The notes beneath the pieces were generated by a model, which ran no database searches, was not told the DNA's origin, and saw only the letters and a program-made list of their open reading frames with translations. 60,000 nucleotides of DNA from Hormiphora californensis (lineage: Eukaryota; Ctenophora; Tentaculata; Cydippida; Pleurobrachiidae), in contig CM035356.1 in NCBI GenBank assembly GCA_020137815.1, forward strand, positions 1,211,232-1,271,231, in the 5' to 3' direction. Below are positions 47,550 to 58,099 of this stretch, one piece after another. Every line of letters starts with the position of its first letter. Positions within the stretch are counted from its first letter, which is position 1. The translations under genes were made by a program, and so were the position numbers.

Positions 47550-47737
47550 TCCGTAGTCATTAGCCGCACTCCCGAGGCGCTCCGGCGACGACTCGGCAAG
47601 CCGAGATCGTCCCCAGCACACCCCCGGAGCACGTTCCCAGGATGGACCGCGGGGAGGTTGACTAATCGGACTTGCAGCGGTGTGGCACCAGAAGGAGCGA
47701 AGCTCCAACTGGCATCACACCACTACCATTCCATCCC
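47550..47737 (-). ncRNA. HDV-like self-cleaving ribozyme at the LINE 5' end
   Basis: Minus-strand elements, 5' to 3': P1 GGGATGG (47737-47731) pairs with CCATCCT (47645-47639), with the first pair a G-U wobble; P2 TCCG-AT-TAGTCA (47670-47659) pairs with TGACTACGGA (47559-47550), two bases bulged; P3 ACC/GGT (47658-47656, 47648-47646) closes loop TCCCCGC (47655-47649); GGGAAC follows P1' as in the HDV P1.1/J1.1-4 strand; P4 GCTCCGG (47630-47624) pairs with CCGGAGC (47585-47579) and is extended by a long inner stem; J4/2 is GGCTAA (47565-47560), with the catalytic C at 47563. J1/2 carries a 60-nt hairpin insertion. Predicted cleavage is 5' of 47737, exactly at the element boundary. Confidence 0.88.
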
Positions 47738-47751
47738 AGTTTGAAGGAGTG
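47738..47751. repeat. Target-site duplication, right copy
   Basis: AGTTTGAAGGAGTG, identical to 40913-40926. It abuts the first base of the ribozyme P1 helix. Confidence 0.9.
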
Positions 47752-48920
47752 CTGAAGACAGAGGTAAATTGTGATTGAAATAGTTCTGCCTTCATCTCGG
47801 GAACGTCCGTAAGTGACCCATCACTCAATTGTAAGGGAGGGATGCGTGACCGGGTCTTCCTCTTTCGGTTGGCGTACGACCAAAAGAATTTAGGGTTGGC
47901 TTTTAGTTTCATCAACGCTTCGTTTTCATCAAAATCGAGTCGCTGAGAAATGTGACACAAGATGGCCCAAGTAATTCTGGAAACACCAACCTCGAGCTGT
48001 GGCAAAAGGTGAGGTTTATTCTGCCGGGCTAGAGTAATCCGTTTGTTCAAACTCCGTTGTTTCACTTTCAGTTTCCTGAGAATAGGGTCCCTTCGTTTTT
48101 TACGGGCCTTCTTCATACGAGAGTGGTGGGATAAAACCTGTAAACAGTCAGGATAAAAAGCTGGACAAAATCAGAACCGTCGCTGCTCTCGCAAATGTCG
48201 GCAAGTGCTACCCAGTCGATCGTGTCCAATTCCTTACACATTTCAGGGAAATCTGCCTCATGAAAGTCATAAATATCAAAGTCCGTAAATTGATGGTCCA
48301 ATTGACGACGAGGTTTGATTCCGAAACCAAGGGTAGAGCTGATCATATGGTGATCGGAAATACATGACTCTGATACCTCAGTTTTGAAGACATATTCGGG
48401 CCGGTTAGTGAGAATAAGGTCCAGAATATTCAAGCCCCTTGTAGGGGCATCAACAAGTTGAGTTAGGAAATAATCGTTCACAAATTTTATGAACATCTGG
48501 GAACAAGTGTCAGATCCTCCACTGAGTGTTCCCCAGTCAATGTCCGGCATATTGAAATCACCCATAATGTAGATATCAGGACAACCCTTGTTAAGTTCAC
48601 ACTGATCAATGAAATGGGATAGATCATCAAAAAGTCCATTTGATGGGGAAGATGGCGCCCTGTAAACAACACAAAAAACCGAGTGGGTCTCTTTGATGTA
48701 AACGGCAGCCGCACTATTGGAAGTGTCAGAGAATCTGAATTCGGAGGAAGGGGTCAGTTGGTTGTTAATGTAGAGTGCACAGCCACCACCTCTCCTCCCT
48801 GCTCTATCACAAACGAATCAGGTGAAACCCTTCAATTTCCAATTGTGCATCAGAGAAATCATCACGCCACCAAGTCTCCGTTATGCCGGTGCAAAGGATG
48901 GTTTTGACGGATTCTCCAAT
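47738..48920 (-). mobile_element. CR1-like LINE: endonuclease and pre-RT region
   Basis: Three frame segments: about 48920-48566 (ITETWW, then CALYINNQLTP, then FCVVYRAPSSPSN), 48565-48113 (MGDFNMPDIDW, NILDLILTN, SDHHMIS) and 48116-47738 (basic linker, then NPKFFWSYANRKRKTRS and FTSVFSTPSN). The motifs are those of an APE-type endonuclease and the linker before a CR1 RT. Frameshifts near 48115 and 48560 make it inactive as read. The last residues run in frame into the RT part at 40912 if the inserted LINE is ignored. Confidence 0.85.
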
Positions 48921-49101
48921 GAGTCCTTGATAAAAGAAAACTTCCACCGACAGTCACTAGCCGCGGAAGGCGTTACTAACTGCGGGCGTTGATGAGGAGT
49001 AATTCCGAAACCGTTCCCAGAACCCCATGGTAGTTGGTCGGGGTGTTCAGGCTCGGTTGGCCTGAGTGTGAGATGTTTGGGCCGGGGTGTGTGTTCCCTC
49101 G

Positions 49102-49870
49102 TCATCTCTTCCCTGAAGGACTGGAGAGATGATTCAGGGACGTCTTCACTTCTCGAAGAATCTCGTCCCTCACTGAGGCCATCAATGCCATGAGAAAATC
49201 CTCTTGTGAACGGATGTCATTGGTCGCGACACGGGGGTGGGTCTCAGTTTTAATGGTCTTCTTCTTCTTTTTCTTCTTAGGGTTTTGAGGAGCTGGAGCT
49301 GAGCGAGGGGGCTCTTTCTGCTCCACTTTCTGAGAGGCATCACTGGTTTTGTTACCAGTACTCTTCAATGAATTACCTTAGTAGGGGGGTACTTCACTTC
49401 TCCGAGTGTTCTTTAAATGTGTGTCTTTACATTCTTTGTCGGTACAGACTCGGGAGATCTCAGAATTATGGCAGAGAGGTGGGTGAAAATTCTGACACTT
49501 ATCACCAAAGTTACACCCGAACGAGTTGCCGTTCCGTACTGACAATAACGGAGGCATTTCTGGGGATGTTCCTTGCTGCAAGGCTTACCACTAATCAACT
49601 TGTCACCATTTGGGCCATGAGGACAGTCTCTCAGTAGATAACGTTCACAAACATTGCTGAATTTGGGAACACCTTGCTGTTTCACCTCTCCATAAAAGAA
49701 GCTCAAGATCCAATCTTTTGAATGTCACTCTCCCAACAGGAGTTCCAACAAGAATCTTCTTGACAGGGCTTGTTCTTCTTCCTCTTTTCTTTCCGACGGC
49801 CCGCTTTGGACTGATTTTTAACTCGTTTTTTCCTCATCAGATAACACTGACTCGGATTTCAGCACTTTGG
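49102..49870 (-). mobile_element. CR1-like LINE ORF1 with CCCH-type zinc fingers
   Basis: 49706-49378 in two frames encodes CERYLLRDCPHG, then CSKEHPQKCLRYCQYG, and, after a frame change, FGDKCQNFHPPLCHN and CTDKECKDTH: several C-x(7-8)-C-x-H style fingers as in ORF1 proteins of CR1-type LINEs. 49368-49102 encodes a Lys-rich linker (KKKKKKKTIKTE) and a short coiled segment. The position upstream of the endonuclease on the same strand supports an ORF1. Confidence 0.65.
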
Positions 49871-52262
49871 TTGCACTGAAAGTTTCAATTTTTTGTTTGT
49901 CTTGGGGCCGCAGACCCCAAAACCGGGGCCGACCCCCAATGACCCAGGGGCCAAACCATAGCCCCCGCAAACATGAGACCCCTGCTGGCAAAAAAAAAAG
50001 GAAAACGGGAGATTCACTGTTTAATGCTATCCCTTTCCGCAGCCCTCACAATCACAGGGAAAAAGAATTTCCAGTGAATGATGATTTGTCGTATGTAGTG
50101 CGGTTCTGGGTACCCTTTTTTTTATCCGCCGGAGCCGGGGATGCACCGAAAAAAAGATGCAGCGGGGTTCCAGGGGGGACAATTTTAATGTGCGGATGAG
50201 TCCAGATTTGGGTTTAAACCCCCAAAATTTGGCGGAGGCAGAAGGATTTTTGGGAGAGGATTGTGCGTTTTCAAGATTTCCAACGGAAGGGCATCCCTCA
50301 TTTTTCATCAGTAGGTGTAGCCCTATTTGTCATATCTGGCTGGCTAGGGCCACAGAGGAATTCGAAAAGCAAAGGGGGGCCTCAAATTTAATTGTTTAAA
50401 TAGGTTGAAAAATTTGAAATCTTTGAATATATGAAAATACTTTATTCTTAGAAATTATATGATGCTCAAAACCCCCCGAATATACAAGCAGTAAAATTGT
50501 TTTAAACCCGCCCCCTCTCTTCTTATTCAACCTCCTCTTACTCTCTCGCTTCCCTTATTTTTCCCAAGGTTATGAAGACTGAAATTAGGGTTTGAGTGAT
50601 GAATTGGGGATTTGAGTGAACCCCCGCACATCCAGACATTAGTGACATTTGATACATCTAATTCAGTGTCTACTCTAAATTCTTTACTGTAACACCCGCA
50701 CAAACAAACACTCAACAAAACAAACCTAGAATAAGATGACACTTTTATTTACTGTGTACCAACTAAAAGTAGTTAATAGTTAGTGGGTGGTATAAATGCA
50801 CGGTTATATGATATTTAGAAATCTTAATTTTAATTTTTAGAGCTGCAAGAAATTCAAAATAACTTACCAAAAATAAAAATTTTCCCTTAAATTTCTACAT
50901 ATTAGAGGGAAGGGGGTAGGTGTGGTCGAGTTAAGAAATGCATTAGGGATAACTCGAAATTTTAAGGGGGTGTTTAGCGAAAAAAAGTCTACAGACCAAA
51001 TTTTACAGCCCGCAAGCCACAAGAAAAGGGACACAAAAGGGCCCCCCGAACCCCCCACCCCAAGGGAAAAAAACAAAGAAACAAGAAAGAAAGGGATGTG
51101 GAGAGAAGAGAGAGGAGAAGAGGAGAAGAAAAAAGGGGAGAAGGAGGGAGGGAGAGAGAGAGAAGAGGGGGGAAAAAACCCCCCCCCTTGTCCCCCTTTT
51201 TTTCTTTTTTCTCCTCCTTCCCTTCCCCTCTATCCTTTTCCTCTCTCTCCCCCCCTCTCTTTTGAGAAAAAAAACCCTGGGAAAGGTTTTTGGTGAAGGT
51301 TGGGGTCGGAATGGGGTTAAAAGGGTTTTTTGGTTGAAGGGATTTGGAGCTGAGCAGCTTTTTTTTGTGGAAGCGGGGTGAGACATTGGAGGGAAAATTA
51401 AGAGAGTATATCTTTAGCTGATGAGCAGAGAGAGAGGAGAGGAGAAGCCCCGGGAAACCAGTGGGGAGACGGGGCTCCGAGGGAAGGGGAAAGGGGGATT
51501 GAAAAGAGAAAAATTTTTTTCCCCCCCGGGGATTCCGAGGTTTTAAAGGATTGATTTTAAGGGCGGGAATGGGTTAAGGATTGAGGAAATTGGCCGGCAA
51601 ACCCGAAGGGGCAAACCAAAACCAAAACAAAAAGCCCCCGGCCAAAAGGAGAGGGGAAGGGGAAAGAGGGAGAGAGAGAAGAAAAGGGGAAAAAGGAGGG
51701 GGTGAGGCCGGAAAAAAAAAGAAGACCCTTTTTTTCCCCTTTACTCCACACCTCCCCCCAGAGAAAATTCCCGCCCGATCCTCTCCCTTTTCCCCCCCCC
51801 TCCCCTTCCCCGCCAACGGGGATTTTAAAAAAACATGACAAAACAAAAAAATGTTACTCACCAACGGACGGCGGAAAAACCCAAATAGTTTTGCCAAAAT
51901 GACCAAAAAACGACAGGGTAAAGATTTTTGGGAAAGTGACCCTTTTTTTCCCGGAAGGGGGGACAAAACCCCCCCCCAAAAGGTTGTGGGGGGGGGACCT
52001 GGAAGAACCAAAAGAAGAAAGGGGCCCAAAGGACCTTTTTTCCCCCCCCCTGGGAATAAAGGTAATGGGGCAGGAAAGGTGTGATTGGGGGAAAAATAAT
52101 AGGAACCAAATAAAAGTTTCCCCCACAAGGGAGGGCCCCTTTTTGTTTATTAGGGTTAGGCGGGCAGGTATATTTCCCCCCACGATTTCCGCACCTTTTT
52201 TTTTCCCTCCCTTTTTAAAACCATATTTTTTCCCGTTTTCCCCTTTTCCCCCTTTATTTTAA
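49871..52262. other. Homopolymer-rich, low-reliability sequence
   Basis: Runs of four to nine identical bases of all four kinds occur every few bases, especially 51000-52262 (for example CCCCCCCCC beside TTTTTTT). This is unlike anything else in the window. The many overlapping open frames on both strands are Pro/Phe/Lys/Gly-rich artefacts. It is probably a region of poor base calling or a low-complexity tract compounded by it. No gene is supported. Confidence 0.65.
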
Positions 52263-53326
52263 GCAGGGTTCCGCCAAACACACGAAAAAATAAGCTGCTC
52301 ACACAGAGTCCAAACCCATCAATACAAGGCGCAGAGACGTCAAGAAGCAGGAAAACGAGAGCTACGAGAGAGGAGGAGAAGAGAGCATAGAGACCGAGAG
52401 AGAGTGAGAGGGGGCGGTAGAAGCGCGCGAACGGAGGCGAGAGATGATATTCGTCACTCTATCAATACTGTAGAGCCTTCTCTACTTAGCCGCCTAGACT
52501 GCTCTTCGTGATAGACTAGCTTCTCGCTCTCTCTCGCTTCTACATCGCACATCGGTGTGTGATTCAAAGTTGTACAGTGCACAATACAAATAAAAGTGAT
52601 TACTTCACTCTGAACGGATCGGCTGGGAAATAGCCCCTATTATAATACGCTTATCAGCGCAGTGACATACACGACATGTGTAGAGAGATTTTCGTTAGAA
52701 TAGTGACTTTTCTCATCATCACATAGGAATGTAGTACATCTGCCCCCCCCCCATGTGTGTGTGTGGGGGGGGGGGACCTGGATCAGTAATACACAAAGAA
52801 GACACAGACCACTATATGAGATCCTTCTCTCTCCCCCTCTCTCTACCATCGGTGAGATACAAGGATAATGGAGAGACGAGAGAGAGAGAGAGATGTCGAG
52901 TGACTGGGAGACGAAAGTAAGGTAGAGAGGACGAAAAGTGAGAGAGCAGTCTCTCCCTCAACACACTGGGACGCTCGTGTTTATGTAGCGGTAGTGCGCG
53001 TGCGGTATATCGCTGCGCGCATTCTTATGAGCAAAGTAAGAGATGTGAGCAGCGCGTCATCTGGTGGTCCCGAAAAAGAGGAGCCTTGGATTTGCTCCAA
53101 ATGTGCCCCCCTCCCCTCCTTTCAACTCTCCGCCTCTCTCTCCTTCTCATGCATACCATTACCCCTCAGTCTGGATCTAATGGACCTCATTGTCCTATTC
53201 ACTACACACCCACTCTCTAAGTGCATAGGGGTGGAGCCACTGCACTTAAGTTGAATCATTCTAAGAATTTCATAGACGGGCGATATAACTCACAAACTGG
53301 TTATCTAACATCTCTTCTCTCTACAG
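52263..53326. other. Upstream region of the next gene, no exon fixed
   Basis: It holds purine-rich stretches, a poly-C/poly-G pair (52742-52776) and AG repeats. Two ATG-led candidates with good donors, 52893 (MSSDWETK/gtaagg) and 53029 (MSK/gtaaga), both exit in phase 0, whereas the exon at 53327 must be entered in phase 2. The true first exon is therefore not identified. Confidence 0.4.
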
Positions 53327-54980
53327 TGGTGGAGGGAATATAGTGCTCAGTAATCCGAATCCCGATAATGGAGAGAGGGATGCTGAAACGATAGCCCTGG
53401 CAAACTCAAAACTTACAGAAGACCCATTTGAAATCAGTAAGTTTAGAGAGCGTAGGTAACCGCTTTACCTCTCTTTCTCTTTGCAATCTGCATTGGTATG
53501 TCTGGCGGCGCCAGACCCCGATTTGACAGGGCATCAGCATAGTACATACTAAAATATATGAACTTTCTACTACTAGACTATTGCTTAACCCCTTTCTTCT
53601 CCTATTTTGGGTGGTTCCCAGACAAACCACTAAACCACCTCCTCCTCCTCCTAGAGACGAGTGGATCGCTGAAGGGGGAAGAAAAAAGAAAGTTCGATGA
53701 TATATCAAAACAGATGATGCCAGAACGCATGAAGTTCCTGGTGATATTAAACGCTCTCCGACGAGATGCTAAACAGATAAACATTGAATCAGAAATATTC
53801 GATACATACAGGTAATAACGTTGGAAGATTGGAGAATTGTCTGGCACAATTTCTAAACTACATAACGTCTACAAGTCTGCCACTATTTCTAAACTACATA
53901 TAACAGAAGTCAACAATTTCTAAAACTTCTTCGAGAATATTACCCCTATTTCTAAGACAGCTACAACACCCCAACAACAAACCGTCTCTCTCTCCCCAGG
54001 CGATGTATCCACGAGTTATCTCGGTTTTTATATCTTGTGAACCACTCTCCGGAGGGTCAGGTTCCCGATGATGGGTTATTGCTCACTCAGTGGGCCTCAC
54101 AAATCCTCTCTATCTACGACAATGAGAACAGGGTATGATACACAGAATGAAGTTCAAGATATATATAATATATATGTTCATGAACTGTCCATAATAATAC
54201 CCGTAAAAGTGGCTTGATGAGCTGTGCAATGTGCATAATACTACCAGTAGGCAGTAAAAGGGGCTTGATAAATAACGTGTTCTCACCTCCCTCTCCCTCT
54301 CTCTCCACAGATAATAGCTATACCGTACAGTTATCTGGATATCGATCTAGATTCCCCCACGGAGGGATTCCCAATCCAACAACTGCGGGCCAGCATGCGA
54401 GCTCAGAGGCGTGATTCATACGGTAGCAGTAGTGAGGCGAGCTCAATCAATGATATCCGAGTCGATGTGAGTATTGAGTATTATCTCAGTCTGGTTTGGT
54501 TTGCTCAGATCTGTGAACAGTGTCCCCATCAGTGATCCTGTGAGTTATAGTCCGATTCATGATTGTACTTGTTGAGTAAGCAGCACCCCTTACTCAACAA
54601 GATAATTATACAGTTGTTAAACAATATTCTTGTATTTCAGTTGGAATCCGAGGATGAAGAGTTAGCTGTCAGCAATCCATATGAAGATGTAAGTTATGTA
54701 CTGTCACCTTATTTCTAATATAGGGCAACAGATATTCTTCTCGTAACCTCCTGTACACAGTAAAGTGCACAGTTTTACACTGTACCCGTTGTTCCCCAAA
54801 AACTTTTTGAATTGTTCATATTTTTTTGTAGTGCGGAACATTTACACAGTGTCAGGAGACTCAATAAATACTCCCTTTTTTCAGGTTGAAGAAGGAGGTC
54901 AGTTCCGTCATGAGTCGGACCCTGTCCAGTTCAGTAAACTGAGCAAGGATAACGAATACTACTTGCAGCAAGAGAGATAA
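53327..54980 (+). CDS. Unrecognised acidic protein, six exons (5' end missing)
   Basis: Exons 53327-53436, 53622-53811, 54000-54132, 54311-54466, 54641-54688 and 54885-54980 (stop TAA) have matching phases and GT-AG borders, giving about 244 residues. The middle exons look globular and helical (ERMKFLVILNALRRDAKQ, then RFLYLVNHSPEG and LLLTQWASQILSIYD). The C-terminal part is Ser/Glu/Asp-rich (RRDSYGSSSEASSINDIR, then ESEDEELAVSNPYED). No signal peptide, membrane segment or catalytic motif is seen. I do not recognise the family. It precedes the SPATA7-like gene on the same strand. Confidence 0.75.
53494..53530. mobile_element. Partial copy of the GTCTGGCGGCGCC miniature family
   Basis: Contains ATGTCTGGCGGCGCCAGACC in the intron between 53436 and 53622. 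The right half is not recognisable. Confidence 0.5.
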
Positions 54981-54987
54981 AGACAAT

Positions 54988-54989
<2 letters not shown>

Positions 54990-55062
<73 letters not shown>
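54990..55062. repeat. (AG)n microsatellite
   Basis: About 36 AG units starting 10 bp after the stop codon at 54980, so it would lie in that gene's 3'UTR. Confidence 0.95.
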
Positions 55063-55067
<5 letters not shown>

Positions 55068-55072
55068 GTGTC

Positions 55073-55248
55073 GCTTGTAGTGGAGAAACGGTATCGAAAC
55101 ACCGTACACAGACGCACACTTTACGTTGCGTGCGGGTAATTAACACATATTCATCCTGATCTAGCTCAAAAAAGTGCTTAATTACCCGTGCACAACGTAA
55201 ACGGTGCGTCTGCACACGGTGTTTCAATACCGTTTCTCCACTACAAGC
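55073..55248. mobile_element. 176-bp palindromic MITE-like element
   Basis: Arms 55073-55105 (GCTTGTAGTGGAGAAACGGT...) and 55216-55248 are near-exact reverse complements. Pairing continues inward through GCGTGCGGGTAATTA/TAATTACCCGTGCACAACG. It directly adjoins the (AG)n tract. Confidence 0.85.
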
Positions 55249-55469
55249 AGCCGAGAGAGAGGAAAATCAGAGGTTGTAGTGTAGCAAATCATGCATGTTT
55301 TCCTTTTTATCATCAGACAGAAGATAGTTGAGCTGCCAAATCTAAAAAAATGTGATAAAATGATTCACGTGTATCTCAGTAGTAGTTTTTTTCTGATTTT
55401 AGTTCGGGCTGCAGAACATGGGTTGTGTGTTTTTTTTTCTTTGTCTGTGTGTCTGTGTGTGTATTGCAG

Positions 55470-55547
55470 GTCGAAGAACGTTTAGTATTGCAGGGGGCCA
55501 CGACACCGGGGAAAACTTCCGCGTTGTGGCCACTGTATTGGAAGTGA
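55470..55547 (+). CDS. Possible alternative last exon of the preceding gene
   Basis: Acceptor TGTGTATTGCAG, then a phase-0 frame VEERLVLQGATTPGKTSAL... ending TGA at 55547. The normal last exon (54885) also starts in phase 0 with VEE. Another frame from the same acceptor is open to 55627, so the assignment is weak. Confidence 0.25.
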   Translation, partial: VEERLVLQGATTPGKTSALWPLYWK

Positions 55548-55758
55548 TGAAGGAGAAGTTATACAATATTAACAACAGATCGGTTCAGATTTTTATTCAA
55601 GGTCTTGGTTGTCAGGTGCAAAATTGAGTTTGATTCGGTTTATGAGGTCAGGCCATGTACAAATTATCCCGGAATTCCGACTAATTTGTACACGGCCTTA
55701 CCGCGGAACAAGTAGAATTTTCTTCTTTGAGGGTAGATTGGTGAGCGGTTGGGTCCTG

Positions 55759-55821
55759 ACTGTCTGGCGGCACTGATCCTATCTGAGCAATCAAAACAGG
55801 GTCGGCTCTGCCAGACAGTAA
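55759..55821. mobile_element. Fourth copy of the GTCTGGCGGCGCC miniature family
   Basis: Starts ACTGTCTGGCGGCACTGATC and ends GGGTCGGCTCTGCCAGACAGT, which forms a hairpin of about 60 bp in the interval between two genes. A second hairpin (CCGTGTACAAATTA type) lies just before it at 55652-55702. Confidence 0.7.
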
Positions 55822-56233
55822 TAATCTGACAACCAACCCAAAAACTTTCTGTTTCAAAAACTCACACCTTTCTGTTTCGTTATAACTCGTTAGATTTATA
55901 AATTCCTGAATTCATTTCATAATAACCGTCTTTTATTTGTGATAATATCCCGCTGGCCGTCTGCAAAAGTGGATCGTTTTTAGGGGTTGTTTATTTGTAC
56001 ACAATGAGCGTATGCGAAAATATGAACTTTATGCCGCTTTTTTCACGCGCGCATTTAAGATTTTCACGCCGCGCGGTGAGAAAAACGAAAATAAAAAAAC
56101 TTCAAAATAAAAAATCAGCTCGCGAAAAATCCGCGCGGTTTTTGTTTCCAGTTTCGGCTTTCGCTTTCATCCGTGTCGAAACCCCAAACGACAGACATCA
56201 TCTTCTTTGAAAGCTCCAGATCTGATAGAAATT

Positions 56234-57371
56234 ATGGAGGAGGTAAAACTGAGTAAGATCAGCCATCTTTGTACGAAAAGTTCGGTTTTTCAACCAACGA
56301 GAATGAATGCCGGGGGACAGCAGGAGGTTTATCGGCACATGAAGCGACACTACGACAGATTAAAAACTGTCGCATCTGCAACAGACACTTCACCGCCCCG
56401 GAGTATGGTCTCCTCCACACTATGTTAGTTAAACTTGAGTCTTGAAACTTGAAACTCACTTTGGAATGTTTGGTACAGAATGAATCTATCACGCCTGCAG
56501 TAGCCCTAGAAAAATCAACGGAACTAAAACTATATTATTTTAGCACGAGATAGAACCCGTAAACAGCCCTCTGTTAACGATTTCCCACTCCCTGTCACAT
56601 CTCGGTTTATGGAGGAGCAAATTCTGGAGCGGAACTTCAATAACGAGCTGATTTCTCTACCGACAAAAGACTCTGACATTCAGAGTGTCCTGAGAAATGT
56701 CCCAGAATTGGCCAACATCGTCAAATTCAAATCTCGTGAGTTAGTCATCTGCATTTTACACTACTGAGTACATATATTTCTTGTTGTGTAATAGTTATAC
56801 CCCCAGAGAGTGAGAGGAGTATTGTTGAAGTGGATTGTGGGGCAGCTGCTGGGAACGTTAACAGGGTGCGTGACGTGCCAACTAACAAGAACGCTGCATC
56901 TGCTGCCGGTTCTGATAACAAGATATCTCGAGTTGTAAAGAGTATCGATACTTCGACACTGTGAGTCTAATCACTACTTCGAGTGTTGAAACAAATTAGT
57001 ATGGGCTTGTCTGAGTGAGTGGTGTTGTTAACAGTTTTACCCCTGGACCCCCCTCTGGCCATAACACTTATTGCACCCACAGGGATCTAGAGGGACAATA
57101 CTTAAAGTTTGTTCAGGATATCACCCGGGAAATCCTTATCTCTAACATTACATCGGACAGGTACTAAGTGTGTCGGTTCATTATCCAGTGACAGTTGTGA
57201 TGTTTGTGTCGCTGCTCAGCATTTTCACCCTTCACTACCCTCAAATACCTCTCCTTCAGAGCCCTAAAGATGTTGTTTGAGCGGCACTTGACAGCTAACT
57301 CAGACAAACTAAACCACGCTATAATGCAGCTGAAGATCGAGGAACTAAAGGACAAACTGAATATCCCGTAA
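56234..57371 (+). CDS. SPATA7: SPATA7-like ciliary protein
   Basis: Five exons with consistent phases (56234-56423, 56544-56735, 56795-56960, 57083-57160, 57260-57371) give 245 residues from ATG 56234 to TAA. The C-terminus (YLKFVQDITREIL, then LFERHLTANSDKL, ending LKDKLNIP) follows the conserved end of SPATA7 (pattern YL.F..D.T.EIL ... LFERH...N). The N-terminal segment EVYRHMKRHYDRL fits its conserved HM..HY motif. In vertebrates SPATA7 acts at the photoreceptor connecting cilium and is tied to RPGR/RPGRIP1 complexes; here the equivalent would be a ciliary transition-zone role (inference). It is much shorter than the ~600-residue human protein: the disordered middle is reduced to one exon. 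The donor at 56423 (CTAT/gttagt) is the weakest link. Confidence 0.78.
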
Positions 57372-58099
57372 TAGATCCCTTATATGTAAAGACCAGAGCA
57401 GTTATCACTAAATACTTTTTTTCCAGAAGCCAGAAACATTGTGTGTATGTATTTTATACCTTTTATACCCCCCTGTATTATACCACTTTTTTGTTAGCCA
57501 TACTTCCTAGTTACAACGTGTAAATAACAACCTGTATTATATGAACTGTACAAATATACTATGTTTATGATTTTTATTACTCATCAATTATTATTATTAT
57601 GCTAATATGATTATATATTTTGTGTTTGAAAACTTACATTGTTTAATTGTGTCATTACTCATATATTCCCCATCATATTTCAGTGATCCTTTATTACTTC
57701 TCATCTCTCAATATATGGCTGCTGCTCTCATTATAGCAGTGTCCATTATCTAATAGTCCTTAGCGACTGGCGTGTACTAATGTATTAATGTAATGGATAC
57801 AAAGATAATTCAACCTATTGAGGTGCCACATAAGTAATTATCTCAAAATAGTCTCTACTTTGAATTGGTCACAGTGTCAGCTGCGAATCAACCTTTACTC
57901 TATATTCTCTACTTCCATAGAATCTTTCTAGAATCTTTCTGACAAAGCAAGCAAAAGCAAATAACCGACCCTGTCCCTTGTTTTAGTTTGTACCAAATCA
58001 ACCCCATCAATCACATCTCACCGTTTGAACTGGTCAACCCTCTTCTCTGTCCTCCAAGTATCTCAAAATATTTCACCCTTTTAGTAGCGTGTGTTCAGT
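57372..58099. other. Intergenic spacer
   Basis: An AT-rich 728-bp interval between two plus-strand genes. It must contain the 3' end of the SPATA7-like gene and the promoter of the CKS gene. I see no canonical AATAAA close to the first stop and no clear TATA box. Confidence 0.5.

Larger units (their letters stand above)
40927..47737 (-). mobile_element. Full-length non-LTR retrotransposon with 5' HDV-like ribozyme
   Basis: A 6,811-bp element on the minus strand: 5' ribozyme (47737-47550), 5'UTR, split ORF1 (47072-46147), ORF2 (45721-41654), a 730-bp 3'UTR and a (CA)n tail (40927-40941). Flanked by a perfect 14-bp duplication and inserted in the ORF2 of a CR1-like element; removing it and one repeat makes the CR1 frame continuous. 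The domain set APE + RT + RNase H + zinc knuckle places it in the R1/LOA/I-type group; clade assignment needs a tree. The open ORF2 and intact borders indicate a recent, possibly active insertion. Confidence 0.9.

Noticed and set aside
51416-51440. CTGATGAG resembling a hammerhead ribozyme core
   Set aside because: No matching GAAA strand or flanking stems could be drawn; chance occurrence in purine-rich DNA.
51003-52262. Several overlapping frames of 80-180 codons
   Set aside because: All are Pro/Phe/Gly/Lys-rich, overlap on both strands, and lie in the doubtful homopolymer-rich region.
53029-53254. Open frame starting MSKVRDVSSASSGGPEKEEPW with a Cys pair, as a first exon of the gene at 53327
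   Set aside because: The good donor (AAA/gtaaga) exits in phase 0 but exon 53327 needs phase 2; other donors in the frame are weak.
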